Shown: positions 1-12,200 of the stretch, piece after piece
How the letters are laid out: every line of letters begins with the position of its first letter
Position numbering within the stretch: position 1 is the stretch's first letter
Assembly: GCA_013397795.1 (NCBI GenBank)
Contig: VZTJ01005907.1
Coordinates: 1,820,988 to 1,884,987, forward strand
Reading direction: 5' to 3'
From: Orthonyx spaldingii
Taxonomy: Eukaryota > Chordata > Aves > Passeriformes > Orthonychidae
Length of the DNA: 64,000 bases
Notes under the pieces: generated by a model
Databases searched by the model: none
Seen by the model: only the letters and a program-made list of their open reading frames with translations
What the model was told of the DNA's origin: nothing
Position numbers and translations under genes: made by a program

Positions 1-2335
1 AATGAAAGTGAAAGTATACAGGGGTCTGGATAATCTCATGATGTGAGGACAGGAGAGGAGAGTAGGCCAATGGCCTTCAATTCATTTTTAAACTCTCAGA
101 GCCCCACAAAGTTTTTCTCCACAGTCAGTATGCAGCAACAAATTTAAATCTACTAACAAGGCTGTGGGTTGGGGATTTTGTGATTTATCAGCTGACATGT
201 GACTGAAAAACAGTCTGTGGAGTATCAAAGAATTCCTGTATCAAAGGTTAAAGACCACTGAACTAGATCCTGAGTTATGGAAGGGACATCTCTGTAATAT
301 TGTGATTGATCCAACTTATAGTATGTAATGTTGCACTGTTTACCAGTTCAGCAACAGGATAAAGCACTAAATCACAAAAGTTTTGTATTTCCACACTGAT
401 GCAAGAGTTCAAAATTTCTGTTACAAATAAACAACTTATTTGTAACAAACAAAACTCTTTCCTAAAAACACATGCATGAAATTTACATTTCAAAGAAATT
501 TCATGTGATTATTAATTAATTGTTTACAACAATGTTTTTAAGAAACTAGTTGTAGAAAAAACCCCTAAATCTTAAAAAAATAATTCTGAAATAAATGAAG
601 CACCTTGATTATCCTGACTCCATCTCCTAACAACCTCAAGCCAAAACAAAGCCCCAACATAAAGAATGAGGTTCATGCCTATGTTCCAGAACAAGGAAAA
701 AAATATTTCTAACACGTGCATACATTTAGGTGGGCCTGTGTCTTTAAACAATCTATGAGACATCCTCTGTCAGGTGCTGTACTTGTGTACAGACTCCATG
801 CTCAACAGAGTTACTATACAATTTGGATCACTGGGTTTGAGTGACAGCAGGTGCAGCTGCTGGCAGCTTTTAGTTTTTTAAAGAATAAACTCTTGGAAAA
901 CATTCAGGTTTTAACAAAGCAAATACAAGATTTTCTTGGCAAGATCAGTGGCCAAAAACTTTAGACACCTATTAAAAATACCCCTGAATAGTCAGCTAGA
1001 AAACACTGTTTTTTATTATTTTAATCCTTATTTTAAAGGCAGGCAGTGTAAGCATTCAGTGGCTAGAGAGCAAAACCCTCACCTACCTCCCAACAAAGAG
1101 TTTTGTTTTCTCTTTACTTTTCTTTGTATTCCTTTATCTTAAGATGTGAATTGGAAAAATGTAAGATAGCTCCCATCTCTTCTTTCCTGGAAGACTAGTT
1201 CAAGAGAAAGCAAGATCTAGCATGAAATGACAGCAGCAGATGCAGAACTGCTCAGCTTGTCTTACGTAATTTGCAAGCCTAAATGTCAAGCCAGTCATTA
1301 GTAATAACGAAGTCATGGCTTCTTAGACCTCCAAGTAAATCTGTACTCTGTCCCAGTACCTCACAGGGAGGGAATGATTCCTTTCCAACTAACCCTGGAA
1401 TTCAAATCTCCTTCCTGAAAAGGCATTGTTACAACCAGAAAAGCACCTCTGAAGCTTTTCATTAAACCATAATAAAACAGCCTTCAGAAGCACATTAAAC
1501 AAAGTTTTCAGCAGAACTGTCTTTTAAACAACAGTGATTTGTGGTGGTTCTGAACATCTACTGCATTATGCTATCATTCAAAATTATTCACAAAGCAGTA
1601 GTTTGTACAAACAAGATGATTTGTATACCTAACGCAAAAGTAATTTCAGGCTCTGAGCTCCTGTAGCAAAAAAATACCTGAATCAAAAAGGTGCTGTTAG
1701 ATGCCCAACTCTTTAAGGATAAAGCAATTTCTGACATGTGTCAGCTAAACATTTCACTCTCCTCACGTGTTATTCACAGACGTTATACACCAAAATCTGT
1801 TTGTATATGCAAATCCCAAAATTTTATCACTACCTGAAAACTAATCTAAACGCTTCTAGAATTAAAAATAAAAGGAGCACCTTGAGTTATTTCAAACACT
1901 CGGCCCTATAGCCACTTGATGTACTGAATTTTAGGGAGGTCAGACAAGAGAAAAACTACTTTTTCTTCTATTTTGGCATATTCATGACTACAGGTAAGGT
2001 CACACAAATTTGTCTTTCAATTTCTGGTTTACAGAGAAGATCGAGTAAGCAAGTGATACACAACAGAAAAAAGTGTTTATAACTATCTCACTGCTGAAAA
2101 CCAGCACTATCAAGTGGCAGCGATGAAAGTGTTTTAACAAGATTATTATTGCCAAAAATATGACAAATTTAGTCTCCCAAACTACAAAATGGTAGCAAGA
2201 CAAAAAATAATGTAGCTAGTATGTCAGCTCCAGCTGCGTTCAAAATGCTGGAACATGTGAACCTAATAAAACTCAATTCTGAAAAGACATCTTAACTGTG
2301 AGGGGTTGGGTGTTCTTTTTGGATGAGGAACTCAC
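1..2335 (-). other. BABAM2: BABAM2 intron 2 (partial)
   Basis: This is the sequence downstream, in the gene's direction, of the first coding exon of BABAM2. The splice donor on the minus strand reads GTGAGT directly after the exon. It is AT-rich with scattered short ORFs, none longer than about 75 codons and none resembling a known protein. I looked for the next BABAM2 coding exon, which should encode a stretch beginning C-T-S-L-T-P-G, and did not find it. I see no other gene or clear repeat here. Confidence 0.75.
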
Positions 2336-2495
2336 CCTGACTTCAGGTCTGTAATCCGTAAACAGTTAGTAGCATCTAGTCCTACTTTTCCATTTCTGAC
2401 CACACTGGAAATGAAGGGTGAAAGTGCTGGAGAAATTCTGTTCAAGGCCACTTCAGGTGACATTTTAGTATGCTCCTCTTTCCCTTTGTCTTGAG
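2336..2495 (-). CDS. BABAM2: BABAM2 exon 2, first coding exon (partial gene)
   Basis: BABAM2 (BRE, BRCC45) is a UEV-domain scaffold of the BRCC36 deubiquitinase complexes: nuclear BRCA1-A, which acts on K63-linked ubiquitin at DNA breaks, and cytoplasmic BRISC. On the minus strand the ATG is at 2463-2461 with A at -3, and 32 nt of 5' UTR (2464-2495) lie in the same exon. The exon encodes 42 full codons, starting MSPEVALNRISPALSPF and ending at a glycine split by the intron. I recognise this as the N-terminus of the family from memory of the human protein. The acceptor is a pyrimidine-rich TCTCCCTTTGCAG and the donor is GTGAGT. One visible difference from my recollection of human is Ala instead of Met at residue 13. 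All other coding exons lie left of the window. Confidence 0.95.
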
Positions 2496-5400
2496 CTGCA
2501 AAGGGAGAAAATAAAATTAAAAAATATCCTACGTATTTGATGTAGATTCACAGGTACTCTGCAAACATCAACAGAAAAAAAGCTAAGCACGCATAAGATC
2601 AGGAATGTAGAGTAACTCAAGTGTGCATAGGTAAACACAGGTTTTTTTCCTCCCACCTCTGAAACATTCAATGAAGCCTGTTTATTCAGTATCAACATAA
2701 AGCCAGAATTATGACCTAGGCACCTTTAATTAATGCCCTGTCCCTCTGAGAAAGAGGGCCACTCTGACACTTCACAGCCCAGCCCTTCTTGTGGGCATTC
2801 CCAGTCATTCTGGAATTGACAAGTCACACTTGTTCTGCTTCCCCTGAAACCAATGGGACTTATATTAACTGCAGTGGACCCAGGGGTTTGATACCTCTCT
2901 GTATTCTCACCTGCAACTTCCAAGAGTACTAATGTGCCTATAATCAGTATTACTTTTATACTGCTTCATTAGGTAGCAATTTATAGGGCTCCATGATACC
3001 TTTTAAAAGCTATCACTGCTTCTGTTTGAGTGGTATCACCATACTCTTTGAAAGGCAAATTCATATTCCTTCATGTAACTGATCGGGAAGCTGATGTACA
3101 TGCATTTTAAGCACAGCTTTTTCAGAAGTGCTTGCAATTGCATGACCTTATGCTAAATCAATTAGGCCATTAATTTAGGACACTTTAGGAACCCGTTGCT
3201 TCCTAGGTGAAATGCAGAAACAGGGCATACACACATTTTAATTCATTGCACCACAGAAAGACTAGAGTATGTGGACAACAAAAGACTGTGGTAAGAGAAC
3301 TGGGAGAAAAGAAGGGTAACCATCCTATTAAAATGTTAACGTATTTGATTCCATTCTAAGGCACAGAGCTTCATATGAAAATTAACTGAACTTGGCAATT
3401 TTGGAAAATGAGGCTGTAAATGACTAAAGATAACATAAACTTGCCACTGGTAAGTGGGACAGACGAGCTCATACATAAACTCTCAGGATTTAAAAATATT
3501 TTTTAAAATATCCATTTAATTGAAAAACACCAGTACACACTGCACTCACTTTCTTAAAAATGCTGCATATGGACTGCTGTATTAGTAAGTGTTCTATAAC
3601 AAGAGTGTGAACAACTCATGGCAATAATTGCAATTTTCTGTTGTTTCTCACACTCCACTTACAAGCATTAATTAGTAACTAATGGATATTCTACAGAATC
3701 TACTAAATCTCTGTAACTGGGAGCAACATTAAATTCCACATTCTGTTCTCATGAAAGCCATTCACACTGGAGTACCAGGAAGAAACACTCAAGAGTGTTT
3801 GTCCTAGCTATTCGGAATGTTATCTGAATAAAGCAAAGGCCAGGCACTTCAAAGCAAACAGAAAGACTAATAAAGACTTTCTAAAAATAGTAATTATCTT
3901 TAATACACTGGCTCCTACATTTTATGGCAGTGAAGAAGCTGAAGACTAAGCATCCATGCCCTGGCACATAATGTGTTCTCATACATGATTTAATTGACAA
4001 TGGAACAACTTACGTTTGTTTAGCAAGCACCTACAGCAATTTAAGATACTAGTTCTGGTTTACTACTTTTCTACTAAAAATTTCTGCCTACTCACTTTTA
4101 TTCTTCCCCAGAGGGACTGAGAGAACACAAGTCCATACTTGACCTATTTCAGCGCAAAGTCCAATGGCTTAGATTGAACTGCTAATAAAAATTAGTTTAA
4201 GCTAAAATACTTTGCACAAGAGTGGTTACAATAGGGCACATACTTCAGGCTGTCAGCCCTACTGTACGGAAGAGTCATTTAAAGCAGGGGGCAGCTGGAC
4301 TGATGAAGGTAAGAACTTCTTAAACCATGAGAATAAGCTGAAAAACAAGCTATCCTTCTAGCAATCCTGAAGTTAAACACAAAGATCTCAGAACTGGTTC
4401 TGATAATGATACATTTTAAGTGGACTTTAAGTGTTATGAGGGTGAAATTGCGAAATGTGATACATGTGGTCATCACAGCTGAAAAGATGCACCTACCAAA
4501 AAGAACTTGAAAATGAGAATCCTTATCTTTTGGTTAATGAAATTTGCAGATATTGTCAAAAGATTTAAATGACTGTTAGGCATTTTTTCGTATTTTATTG
4601 CATCATTTTTCAAAATCACAATACCTTCCATTTAACAAGCCAGATACACAATACTTAAAGGGTTGCTATCAAACTCACTGATTTATTTTGTAAACAAAGG
4701 GCTTTACAAACTAGAACACAATTTGTACCAGTTTCCTAAGTTTCAGTTGTCATACACTTTTTTTTTTCCCTCAGATTAAGTTTCCCACAGTACTGGAAAC
4801 TGAACACAAACAAACTCAGGGGAATTAAGAAAAACAAAATTCACTGGACTGTTCCCCTCCCAAAACAAAACCTTCCAAAGAAGCAAACAAATAGTTGAAT
4901 CCGCTTAGATTCAGCTGGCTATCACTGTGACTTCGGGCTAATGTTATACAGGCTTCACAGAACCATGAAGTCCCGGGCATTGCTTTGGGCACCGGAGAAC
5001 ATTCACCAGTGGCCGTACCATTATGGGAATTAAGTGACGCTTTAAAAAGGAGAGGTGATTATTGCGACGGAGACCTGGAAGCGTGACAGCACCTTCCCTG
5101 TCTAACCTTCTTGGCGTGGCCGTCGGCAAGCTGGTTGTGTGGTTTTCACTTCGGGGGTGGCAGGAACATGTGTCTGGCTGTGAGTGGGGAAAGGGGGGGA
5201 CCCACGGCCGCCGCCTCCTGCAGCCGTGCCCGAACACATCCATGGAATGCGATCAGCAATGTGCATCTGCGGAGCCCCGGGTAAACACCCAAGTTACCTA
5301 AGTCCTGGCACGGAAGAACGCTCAGAATCCCAGAATGGGTAAGGCTGGAAAGGACCATCTGGATCAACCTCCCTGCTCAAGCAGGGTCATCCTAAAGCAC

Positions 5401-5801
5401 ATGGCACAGGACTGTGTTCAGGCAGTTCTTGACTATCTCCAGTGATAAGAGACTCCACAACCTCTCTGGACAATCTGTTCCCGTGCTCAGTCACCCACAG
5501 AGTCAAGAAGCTCTTCCCCATGTTCAGGGGGAACTTCCCGTCCATCGGTCTCGTTCCGGGCTGCCCCCGGCCAAGCCCCGCTCCCTCCCCAGCCAGTGCC
5601 GCCACCCGCGGCGCTGCGTCCGCCCCGCCCCGCCCCAGCGGCGGTGCTAACACCGGCGTCCGCCGGCTCCAGGCCAGAGCCTCCCGGCGCCGGCTCCCCT
5701 TCCACCCGCCGCTGTCCCGGGAAGGGCTGTGGCGTCGCTCCCTCCCACTCTCCCTGCCCGGCTCGCTCTCCCCGTCCCGCCCGGCCCGGCCCCGCCATTA
5801 C
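2496..5801 (-). other. BABAM2: BABAM2 intron 1
   Basis: This intron joins the inferred non-coding exon 1 in the CpG island to the first coding exon. Most of it is AT-rich with no gene. About 5060-5300 is noticeably richer in GC and forms a shore of the CpG island. Its ORFs on both strands overlap each other and match nothing I know. A CR1 fragment lies at about 5322-5565. Confidence 0.7.
5322..5565 (-). mobile_element. CR1 LINE fragment, minus strand
   Basis: The segment reads as the reverse complement of a CR1 3' end. It has a worn CAGAATCCCAGAATGGGTAAGG terminus, then the CTGCTCAAGCAGGGTCATCC block, then the CTCCACAACCTCTCTGGACA block and a CCATGTTCAGGGGGAACTTCC block. It is truncated at its 5' side, where it merges with the CpG island. 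It is oriented in the sense of BABAM2 and lies in the first intron close to the promoter. The same CR1 subtype is found at 6451-6626 and 23932-24405. Confidence 0.85.
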
Positions 5802-5930
5802 CTACGGCGGCCGGAACTCGCCGCTTGGCAACGGCGTGCGCGCCCCCGCACCCGCCGTGCGCGCCTCCGCTCCCCCCGCGCCGCCGCCGCCGCCGCTCCC
5901 ACCCGGGCCAGAGGGGCCTTCACCGGCCCA
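5802..5930 (-). other. BABAM2: Probable BABAM2 non-coding exon 1 (5' limit unknown)
   Basis: On the minus strand CCGCCGTAG is followed by GTAATGG, a good splice donor match inside the CpG island. It lies upstream of the acceptor of the first coding exon. A non-coding first exon is expected because the exon carrying the ATG begins with a clear acceptor. The 3' end (5802) rests on this one donor. The 5' limit given is a guess, and another GT in the island could be used instead. Confidence 0.4.
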
Positions 5931-6085
5931 GTATTGGCGCCCGCCGCGAGTGCCTGCGCGGGCGGTGTCGCAGCGCGGACGGCGGGGCGGCGGTTCGGGG
6001 AGAGGGGAAGGAGGAGGGCGGCGGTCGTGGCAGCAGGCGTTCGGCAGGGACAGCCCTGCCGGGCGAAGGCCCCCGCGGGCAGCCC

Positions 6086-6100
6086 GTCGCCCATGGCAAC
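6086..6100 (+). promoter_or_regulatory. RFX X-box motif
   Basis: The 15 bases fit the X-box consensus GTNRCC-N(0-3)-RGYAAC exactly: GTCGCC, spacer CAT, GGCAAC. A second half-site, TTGGCAAC, is at 5825-5832 in the same island. RFX factors bind such sites, often at ciliary and cell-cycle genes. The site lies 64 bp upstream of the RBKS ATG and overlaps an upstream ATG at 6093, so it may fall within the RBKS 5' UTR. Binding is inferred from the motif only. Confidence 0.45.
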
Positions 6101-6200
6101 CCGGGAAGCCGCGGAGGGGCCCGGGGCGGGTCAGGGTCAGGGTCCAAGGGCCGCCCCGGCGCCATGGCCGCGGAGGTTGTGGTGGTGGGATCCTGTATGA
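6093..6200 (+). other. Overlapping upstream ORF of RBKS
   Basis: An ATG at 6093 opens a 35-codon frame that ends with TGA at 6198-6200. It overlaps the RBKS coding start (6164) by 37 nt in a different frame. If the RBKS transcript starts upstream of 6093, this frame would compete with the main start. The main ATG context is stronger, with G at -3 and G at +4; the upstream ATG has C at -3. The encoded peptide is Gly/Pro/Ala/Arg-rich and is probably just a product of the base composition. Confidence 0.4.
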
Positions 6201-6213
6201 CCGACCTGGTCAG
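6164..6213 (+). CDS. RBKS: RBKS exon 1 coding part
   Basis: This exon encodes residues 1-16 plus two bases of Ser17: MAAEVVVVGSCMTDLV. It forms the first beta strand and the GSCMTD segment, whose Asp14 corresponds to the ribose-binding Asp16 of E. coli RbsK. The donor is GTCAGT, overlapping another GT five bases upstream. The ATG lies in GCGCCATGG, a favourable start context. The exon sits in the CpG island. Confidence 0.93.
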
Positions 6214-9200
6214 GTCAGTACCGGTGGGGGTGTCCAGTGGCACGGGCACTGGGCGGAGCGACCCCGAGGTGACGGGAGCGCAGGGCGTCACGGTGCCCGG
6301 GGCGCAGCGCAGGCACGCCGGGCCTCCCCGGAGATGCGCCCCGGGCCGAGCCGAGCGGCTGTCACGGCTCTCCCCAGGACGGGATGGCAGAAGCGGGGCC
6401 GGCGCCACGCGCGGCGGGTGGAGCACTCGGCCGCGGGCGGTGCATAGGCACAGATGGCCCAGAGAGGTTGTGGAGTCTTCATCACCGGAGTCACTCAGGA
6501 ACCGTCTGGATGCAATCCTGTGCCATGTGCTCTGGGATGACCCTGCCTGAAGCAGGGAGGTCGGGCCAGGTGACCCACTGTGGTCCCTTCCATCCTCACC
6601 CATTCTGGGATTCTGAGATTCTGTGAAGGGGGGCGGCTGCGCCCGGGTGATGTCAGATGCCAGTAGTGCTTTGAAAGAAGAGTGTGGGAACGGGGAGAGG
6701 TTTGAACGTGTTGCGCGCTGGAGCTTTGCTCAGCTGTCTGTGAGTCTGGAGAGAGGAGAGACTGGGGTTTGTGTTTTCAGCTGTGCCGGGCGGGTCGGTG
6801 TTGGCCTTGGCCGGGGACGCCGCATTTCGCAGTCACCCGCACAGGAAACTTTTGACTGTGATACTCCTTATCAGCAGAGGAGTCTGGAACGATCTTATAA
6901 AAGTAAATGAAGCTGGTCAACCGTAACACGTTTTCAGTTCAAAGCACACTTGTCTCCACTGGAAAAGCGAGAAAGTAAGGTTAATATTGTAAAGAAACCA
7001 AAGTTAGCTCCATGAAACAGTAGGTTGAAAGTTGATTACTTGCAGACAACATTTTGTGTGACACTTTGAAATGAGATGAAGGGAAAGGGGGAGAGAGGGA
7101 GGGCCTCCCAAGGTATTCATATCCAAACAAACCAAGAAGTGCATATAAGAAGCCCTCAAAAAATTAGCAGATCTGCATCCCAAAGATGTTTTTAAAATTA
7201 TTAAATAAGTTTTTAAAAGAAATATCTTAATCTATCTTTATTAATTTTCTGAGCATTTTGCTTCTCAAATTAAATACATGGGTCTCATTGCCTTTTTTTT
7301 TCTTCCTTTTTTGTACATAGGTAAGGTTTGGAAACTTCTTTTAAAAATTTAAGTACAGAAGTTCATGGAAGCTGTTGGTTCCAGTAGCCTGGGCTTTGTA
7401 GTCAATACTAAATAGCAGGAGAATTCAAGCAAAATTGCAAGAATTCACAACGGTGCAAATACTAAACTGAACTGGCTGGCCTTGTCAGTCCCAGTAAACT
7501 TGCAAATCAGTCTTTGATTTGCACTATTTTAAACACATCTGCTTCTATACTCTGTGTGCAGACTTGGTTAAAATAGGATTTAAAGTGAATGTGTCTGGAG
7601 TGCATCAGCTTGTCCTGCTAGGAATTATGCAGTAAAAAAAAATCCTTTTATCAACAGACAACCAAAGCCTGTGGGTCAAGAAAATGCAGAATATGTGATT
7701 AGAGGGACATGCTGAGCAGTGAGTACTGCTTAGACATAAACTGGTGTTGCAGAAACCATGAAGCCCCTTAAATAATTATAGAACCTGTGTCAGAAAGAGT
7801 CAATGCTTTATGTAATTTGCAGAACACGCTGGCAGCTTTCCAAGAAGAGTAGTTGTTTTGTAAGCCTGAGTAGGAACTGTGGAACTGATCTTGACGTTAT
7901 ATGTGAATGAGCTCTCAGATGCTCATGACGTTGCACTGAAATGTAGAATATGGTGGCTCTGACCTCAAGACATTCCTTTTCCTGTCTGTCTAAAATGTGG
8001 GGGAAAAAGTAATCAAAACATTGTCTGCCAGTCTAAGCACTGCTGACATCTGCAGCTTTGGGCTTTTCTTGACACTTAAACAAACAAACATGGGAACTCC
8101 TTACTCCTTTTTTTTTCTTTCTTTTTTTTCCTTTTTTTGGCTGCCAGTTTGATATGATAGAAATGCAGTCATTTATTTGAAGGCAACTGGCCGTGCTGTA
8201 GCCAGAAAGTCCACCATGGGCTGGAGTGATAGATGCTGTTACGCTGAGATTAAGCGGCTGAAGAAAAGCCATTTCACTTTTCAGTCAGCTGAGAGGGTTT
8301 CTTAAAGTGTACAAATGCAATCACAAGTGTGTATCTGAGTCACCATTATTAGCCTCTGCTTTAAGTAGCAGTGAAGGGCTTTTTATAAGTGATAAGATAA
8401 TCTGCTTCATCTGAAAAAGAAGGGATCGTTTCATTCGTTCTGTTACTAGCACAGGGCTTCAGGCACTTAATAAAATAAGAAAAACAGTGTATTTAAATTT
8501 AGCTGGCAACAGTTTAATCTGACTAAAATTTCCATGTAGTGCCTATGAAGACATTGTTTAAATGTATCCTGGGTTACAAAAATCTGGGTAAAATTACTGG
8601 AAAGTACTGAGCAGTGGGCTAGATTGTGCCTAGGTGAAACAGGAAACTATAAAGAAGCTTTATGAAATATAAAAACTGTCAGGTTAGGGTTAGGATTAGG
8701 TTCCAGGATCATAGCTCTTGACTGACTTTGTATCTGGGATTTAGAGGGGGCTGCCTGTTCTGGATTTAAAGCTAGGGTTCATTTCAGCTGGAATGAAGGA
8801 GCATCAGGGTTTTGTGAGTTTGTCATTTGTGCTGACGTTTCAGTTTATAAAAGACATGGACAGCAGTGATGATGTTAAATGCTTGTCACCCATTCGGAGG
8901 AGCCTGAATAAATTTGTGAGAGTTACACAGAGGAAACCGGACACATATTTGTATACATTGTGTTTAATGGGTATTTTCACCACTCAACACTAAAGCTTGT
9001 CTCTCTTAGAAGGTAATAATATTGATTGAGACTCTGCTGGAGCTAGACAATGCTGTGTTATAACTCTAAGTGGTAAAATACCCTGTTGGCGTTTCGGGAC
9101 ACAACCTTGGCCCTCTGTGTGGAGAGCCAGAAGCTCAGGGTCAGACCTGAAATGGTAGCAGCAGAATTTAAATGTTGAGCATTCCCAGGTCTGTAGAGGC

Positions 9201-12200
9201 AAGGTACCGAAAAGCTTCAAGCCACCCTTGGACATATGGTAGCCAGATTCACCATGAAAAAAAACTTAGGATGTAATTTTTTTACTCAATACAGTAAACT
9301 AATGATTTAAATAAGTATAACCTCTGCGTGAAATGGAAATGTACAGTTTGAAATGTGCTGCATCTTACGTAATGACCAAGGCAGAAAAGGATAGGGATCC
9401 TTGGTTGAAGACACTCAGATATAATTCTGAGAAATAATCAAATTCAGAAGAAAGGGTAATGTGTCTTAAAATTCTTCTAAAAGGAAGGGGCCCAGTGGTT
9501 TGCTTGTAAAGCACTGTTCTCATTGGAAATTCTTTTCTCATTGTCCTGTAGCGCTGCAGTGGCAAAATGTGGGTTTTCTAAAGTGAACTTCATATGATCA
9601 AAACAACCTCACGTACACACATGCAGCAAACCACACTCTTTTGGTTTAATAGGACCAGGAGCAAAACATATTTGTGGTCACAATCACAATCAACACTTCA
9701 TTGGCAATAGCAGGCAATAGCAGTAGAAAACAAAAACAGCATTATTCTATATGATCTAGATATCAAACCAGACAGGTACCATCCACAGTATTATTTAAAT
9801 AGTTTCTCTTCTGACTCATCTTTGCAGACTGGTCGTGGCATTGGCATTTTAATTCATATTAAATCAGGACAAGACTAAACATATAAACCAATGAGAGTCA
9901 GACACACTAAAACAATTAGAATAAACAGGAGAAACTTTGGCATGGCAATTGAAAACAGCAGAAGCATAGAACAAAATGTAAGATGGAAAAACAGTCTTTG
10001 GATAGTCACAACAACAACAGTCTTTCAGTTTAACTTAAGAGAATGACACCACAGTCCAAATAGTGGAAAACTGCATTTGTTAGAATGTTTGAATTTCAAG
10101 TCTTAGTTTTCTGTGAACTTTTTTCCTCTCATCACGTTTCTTCACTTCCTTTAGGGAGTAGAACTAAAAGTTCTACTTCCAGCCCCTGTTGTAACAACCA
10201 CCGTTAATAACTACTGCAAGTACTAAACTGATTGACTGTGAGCATTCAGCAAGAAAGAAGGACAGGGCAGAGAAAGCCCTGATCTCTGTACAGAGCCGTG
10301 CCTTGCTGAACTGCAGTGGACAGCGGTGGCAAACACACATCGGTATAAACACCCCAAACACATCCAATCCTCTTTGCTAACTGAGCACAACCTCTGCTTG
10401 GGCCAAATGGCAAAGGTATCTCATTAGTGCGATTCTTTGTCTTCCTTTGAAGTCTCTAGTGGTGATTATTGTCTGCTGAAATGCCGAAGTAAATGGCTCA
10501 TTGGCACATTGGAAATGTCCATGATCCAAAACTGTCTGTACTTTCTTTTTTTAAAATGCAGTATTTGGAACAATAATTGCAGACTTTTTTTGGTGGGAAT
10601 GTGAAAAAGGAATCTTCTTACGTTTCTTTAGAGTGATCAGAGGAAGTCTCACATATGACTTCATTTTCTTCTTTGCTTTGTTTCCAGATCTCACACATGT
10701 TCTCATTTCCACCATTTCTCATGCGTGTCACCAGTTTTTAATGTTTTTGTCTTGTTTTGGTATTTTTTTCCTCTTCAGCATCTCCTAGCAGCAAAGTGTT
10801 CTAGAATCCTTCAAATCCATTTCATTTGTGTTTTTGTTTTTATCTGTAATGCTTCCCCTGCAGCAGCCACTCCTCATTCTAGTCAATCTGCCATTGCCAG
10901 CAGCATGGGAAAACACAACTGTGAAGGAATACAAGCTTAGTCCAGTTGAGGAAATTAATCTTTGGATCCAGTGAAAGACATCAAGGCATGAGAGAATGTG
11001 TCATCTGTGAATTGTTTCATTTATGTAATAGTGAAAAATCTGGGCTTAATTTCACACCCAGTGCTGTCTGCCCCTTGTCTCCTCTGACCTAGCAAAGTTT
11101 GGGTGCATATTAAATGCAGGGTGTACAGGCTCAGCATTTTGTTGTTCTGCTCTGAATTTAGAGAACCTAAATGTTTACAGAAACTCCTGTTTGCCTTCTC
11201 TTTTGTGGCAGGAAGAAAGCTCCATCTTGGGGGCCCAACAAGAAAAATAGGATAAAAATGAAGTTGATGAAATCTTCAGTAATGGCTTTCAGTAAGAAAA
11301 TTGTCTTCTGTGCATATACAGCTTTTGAATATCTCTACTGACACAAACACTGCTGATATGGGGCCTGATCCAAGCTCATTCATGTCAAAAGAAGCTTTTC
11401 ACTGCTGCAAACTGAAATTAAATTGTCATTCCCCAGCAAAATCTGAGTGATAGTTTAGTTTAGGGTGAGACACAGTTTAATATTCTACTATGTTAAAGGT
11501 ATTTGTTGTTATACCCCAGACTTAAAAAGTTTCCAAAGAAGTTCCTCTAACAAAAAAAGACAAAATATTGAAGAGGGGAAAAAGGAGGGGAAATATCTGC
11601 TTGGGTGCTTCTTAAATTAACACAAAATAACTAGGGCAAGGCCACCAGGGACTTTTTTAACCCATTACAAGGGCTGCATTTGCAACTAAGGTTATGAACC
11701 CCAAGCAGGAGACAGTGCACCATTGATCCCAGCTGGCACCTCCTGAAAGGAACTGTTGTTCGTGCCGCAGAGGATGCTGTGGGCCTTCCCTGACAAGGAC
11801 TGGTGGTGCTACAACACCTGCTCAGCCCTTGTCTTTGGCTCTTATCCATGAAAACGGGTTTTTTCTTCCCCTTCCTAAATGGAAATGTGAAAGTTTGAAA
11901 AGTCTTGGGAAATATGAATGTGAAGCTGGTCGCACAATGTCTTTTAAGTTAAGCACAACAAAAGTGTTGCTTTCTGGATTCTATTTAATTGAGATGACCC
12001 TGCCCTTCCATTTGGTGTCTTGATTTTGCTGTCCTACACTACTGTGTATTGTAATTAGGCACTGTCTTTACTTCCAGAGGCAGTTCCATTTCAGCAATAA
12101 CTAATATGCCTCTTGTTTTTCAGACTAGTTTATCTAGTTAAGTTTTAACAGTATGTATTTAGTAGTGGGTTTGAGCTAAAGAATACCCCTTGTGGTGCTA

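Larger units (their letters stand above)
5540..6450. promoter_or_regulatory. CpG island, bidirectional BABAM2/RBKS promoter
   Basis: This is about 900 bp of dense CpG in an otherwise AT-rich window. It lies between the inferred BABAM2 exon 1 donor (5802, minus strand) and the RBKS start codon (6164, plus strand), a gap of 361 bp. There is no TATA box. Visible motifs are two copies of GTGCGCGCC (5836-5844 and 5857-5865, NRF1-like), CCG x5 (5881-5895), ATTGG (5933-5937, an inverted CCAAT) overlapping TTGGCGCC (E2F-like), the GC box GGGGCGG (5984-5990), and the X-box GTCGCC-CAT-GGCAAC (6086-6100). A TAATGGCGG, as in YY1 sites, straddles the BABAM2 exon 1 donor on the minus strand. Transcription start sites cannot be placed from sequence alone. 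Confidence 0.85.

Noticed and set aside
5442..6603. Several long ORFs (up to 283 codons) on both strands across the CpG island
   Set aside because: They are Pro/Arg/Ala/Gly-rich frames that arise because GC-rich DNA has few stop codons. They overlap each other in opposite strands and only the short RBKS exon 1 part is supported by homology.
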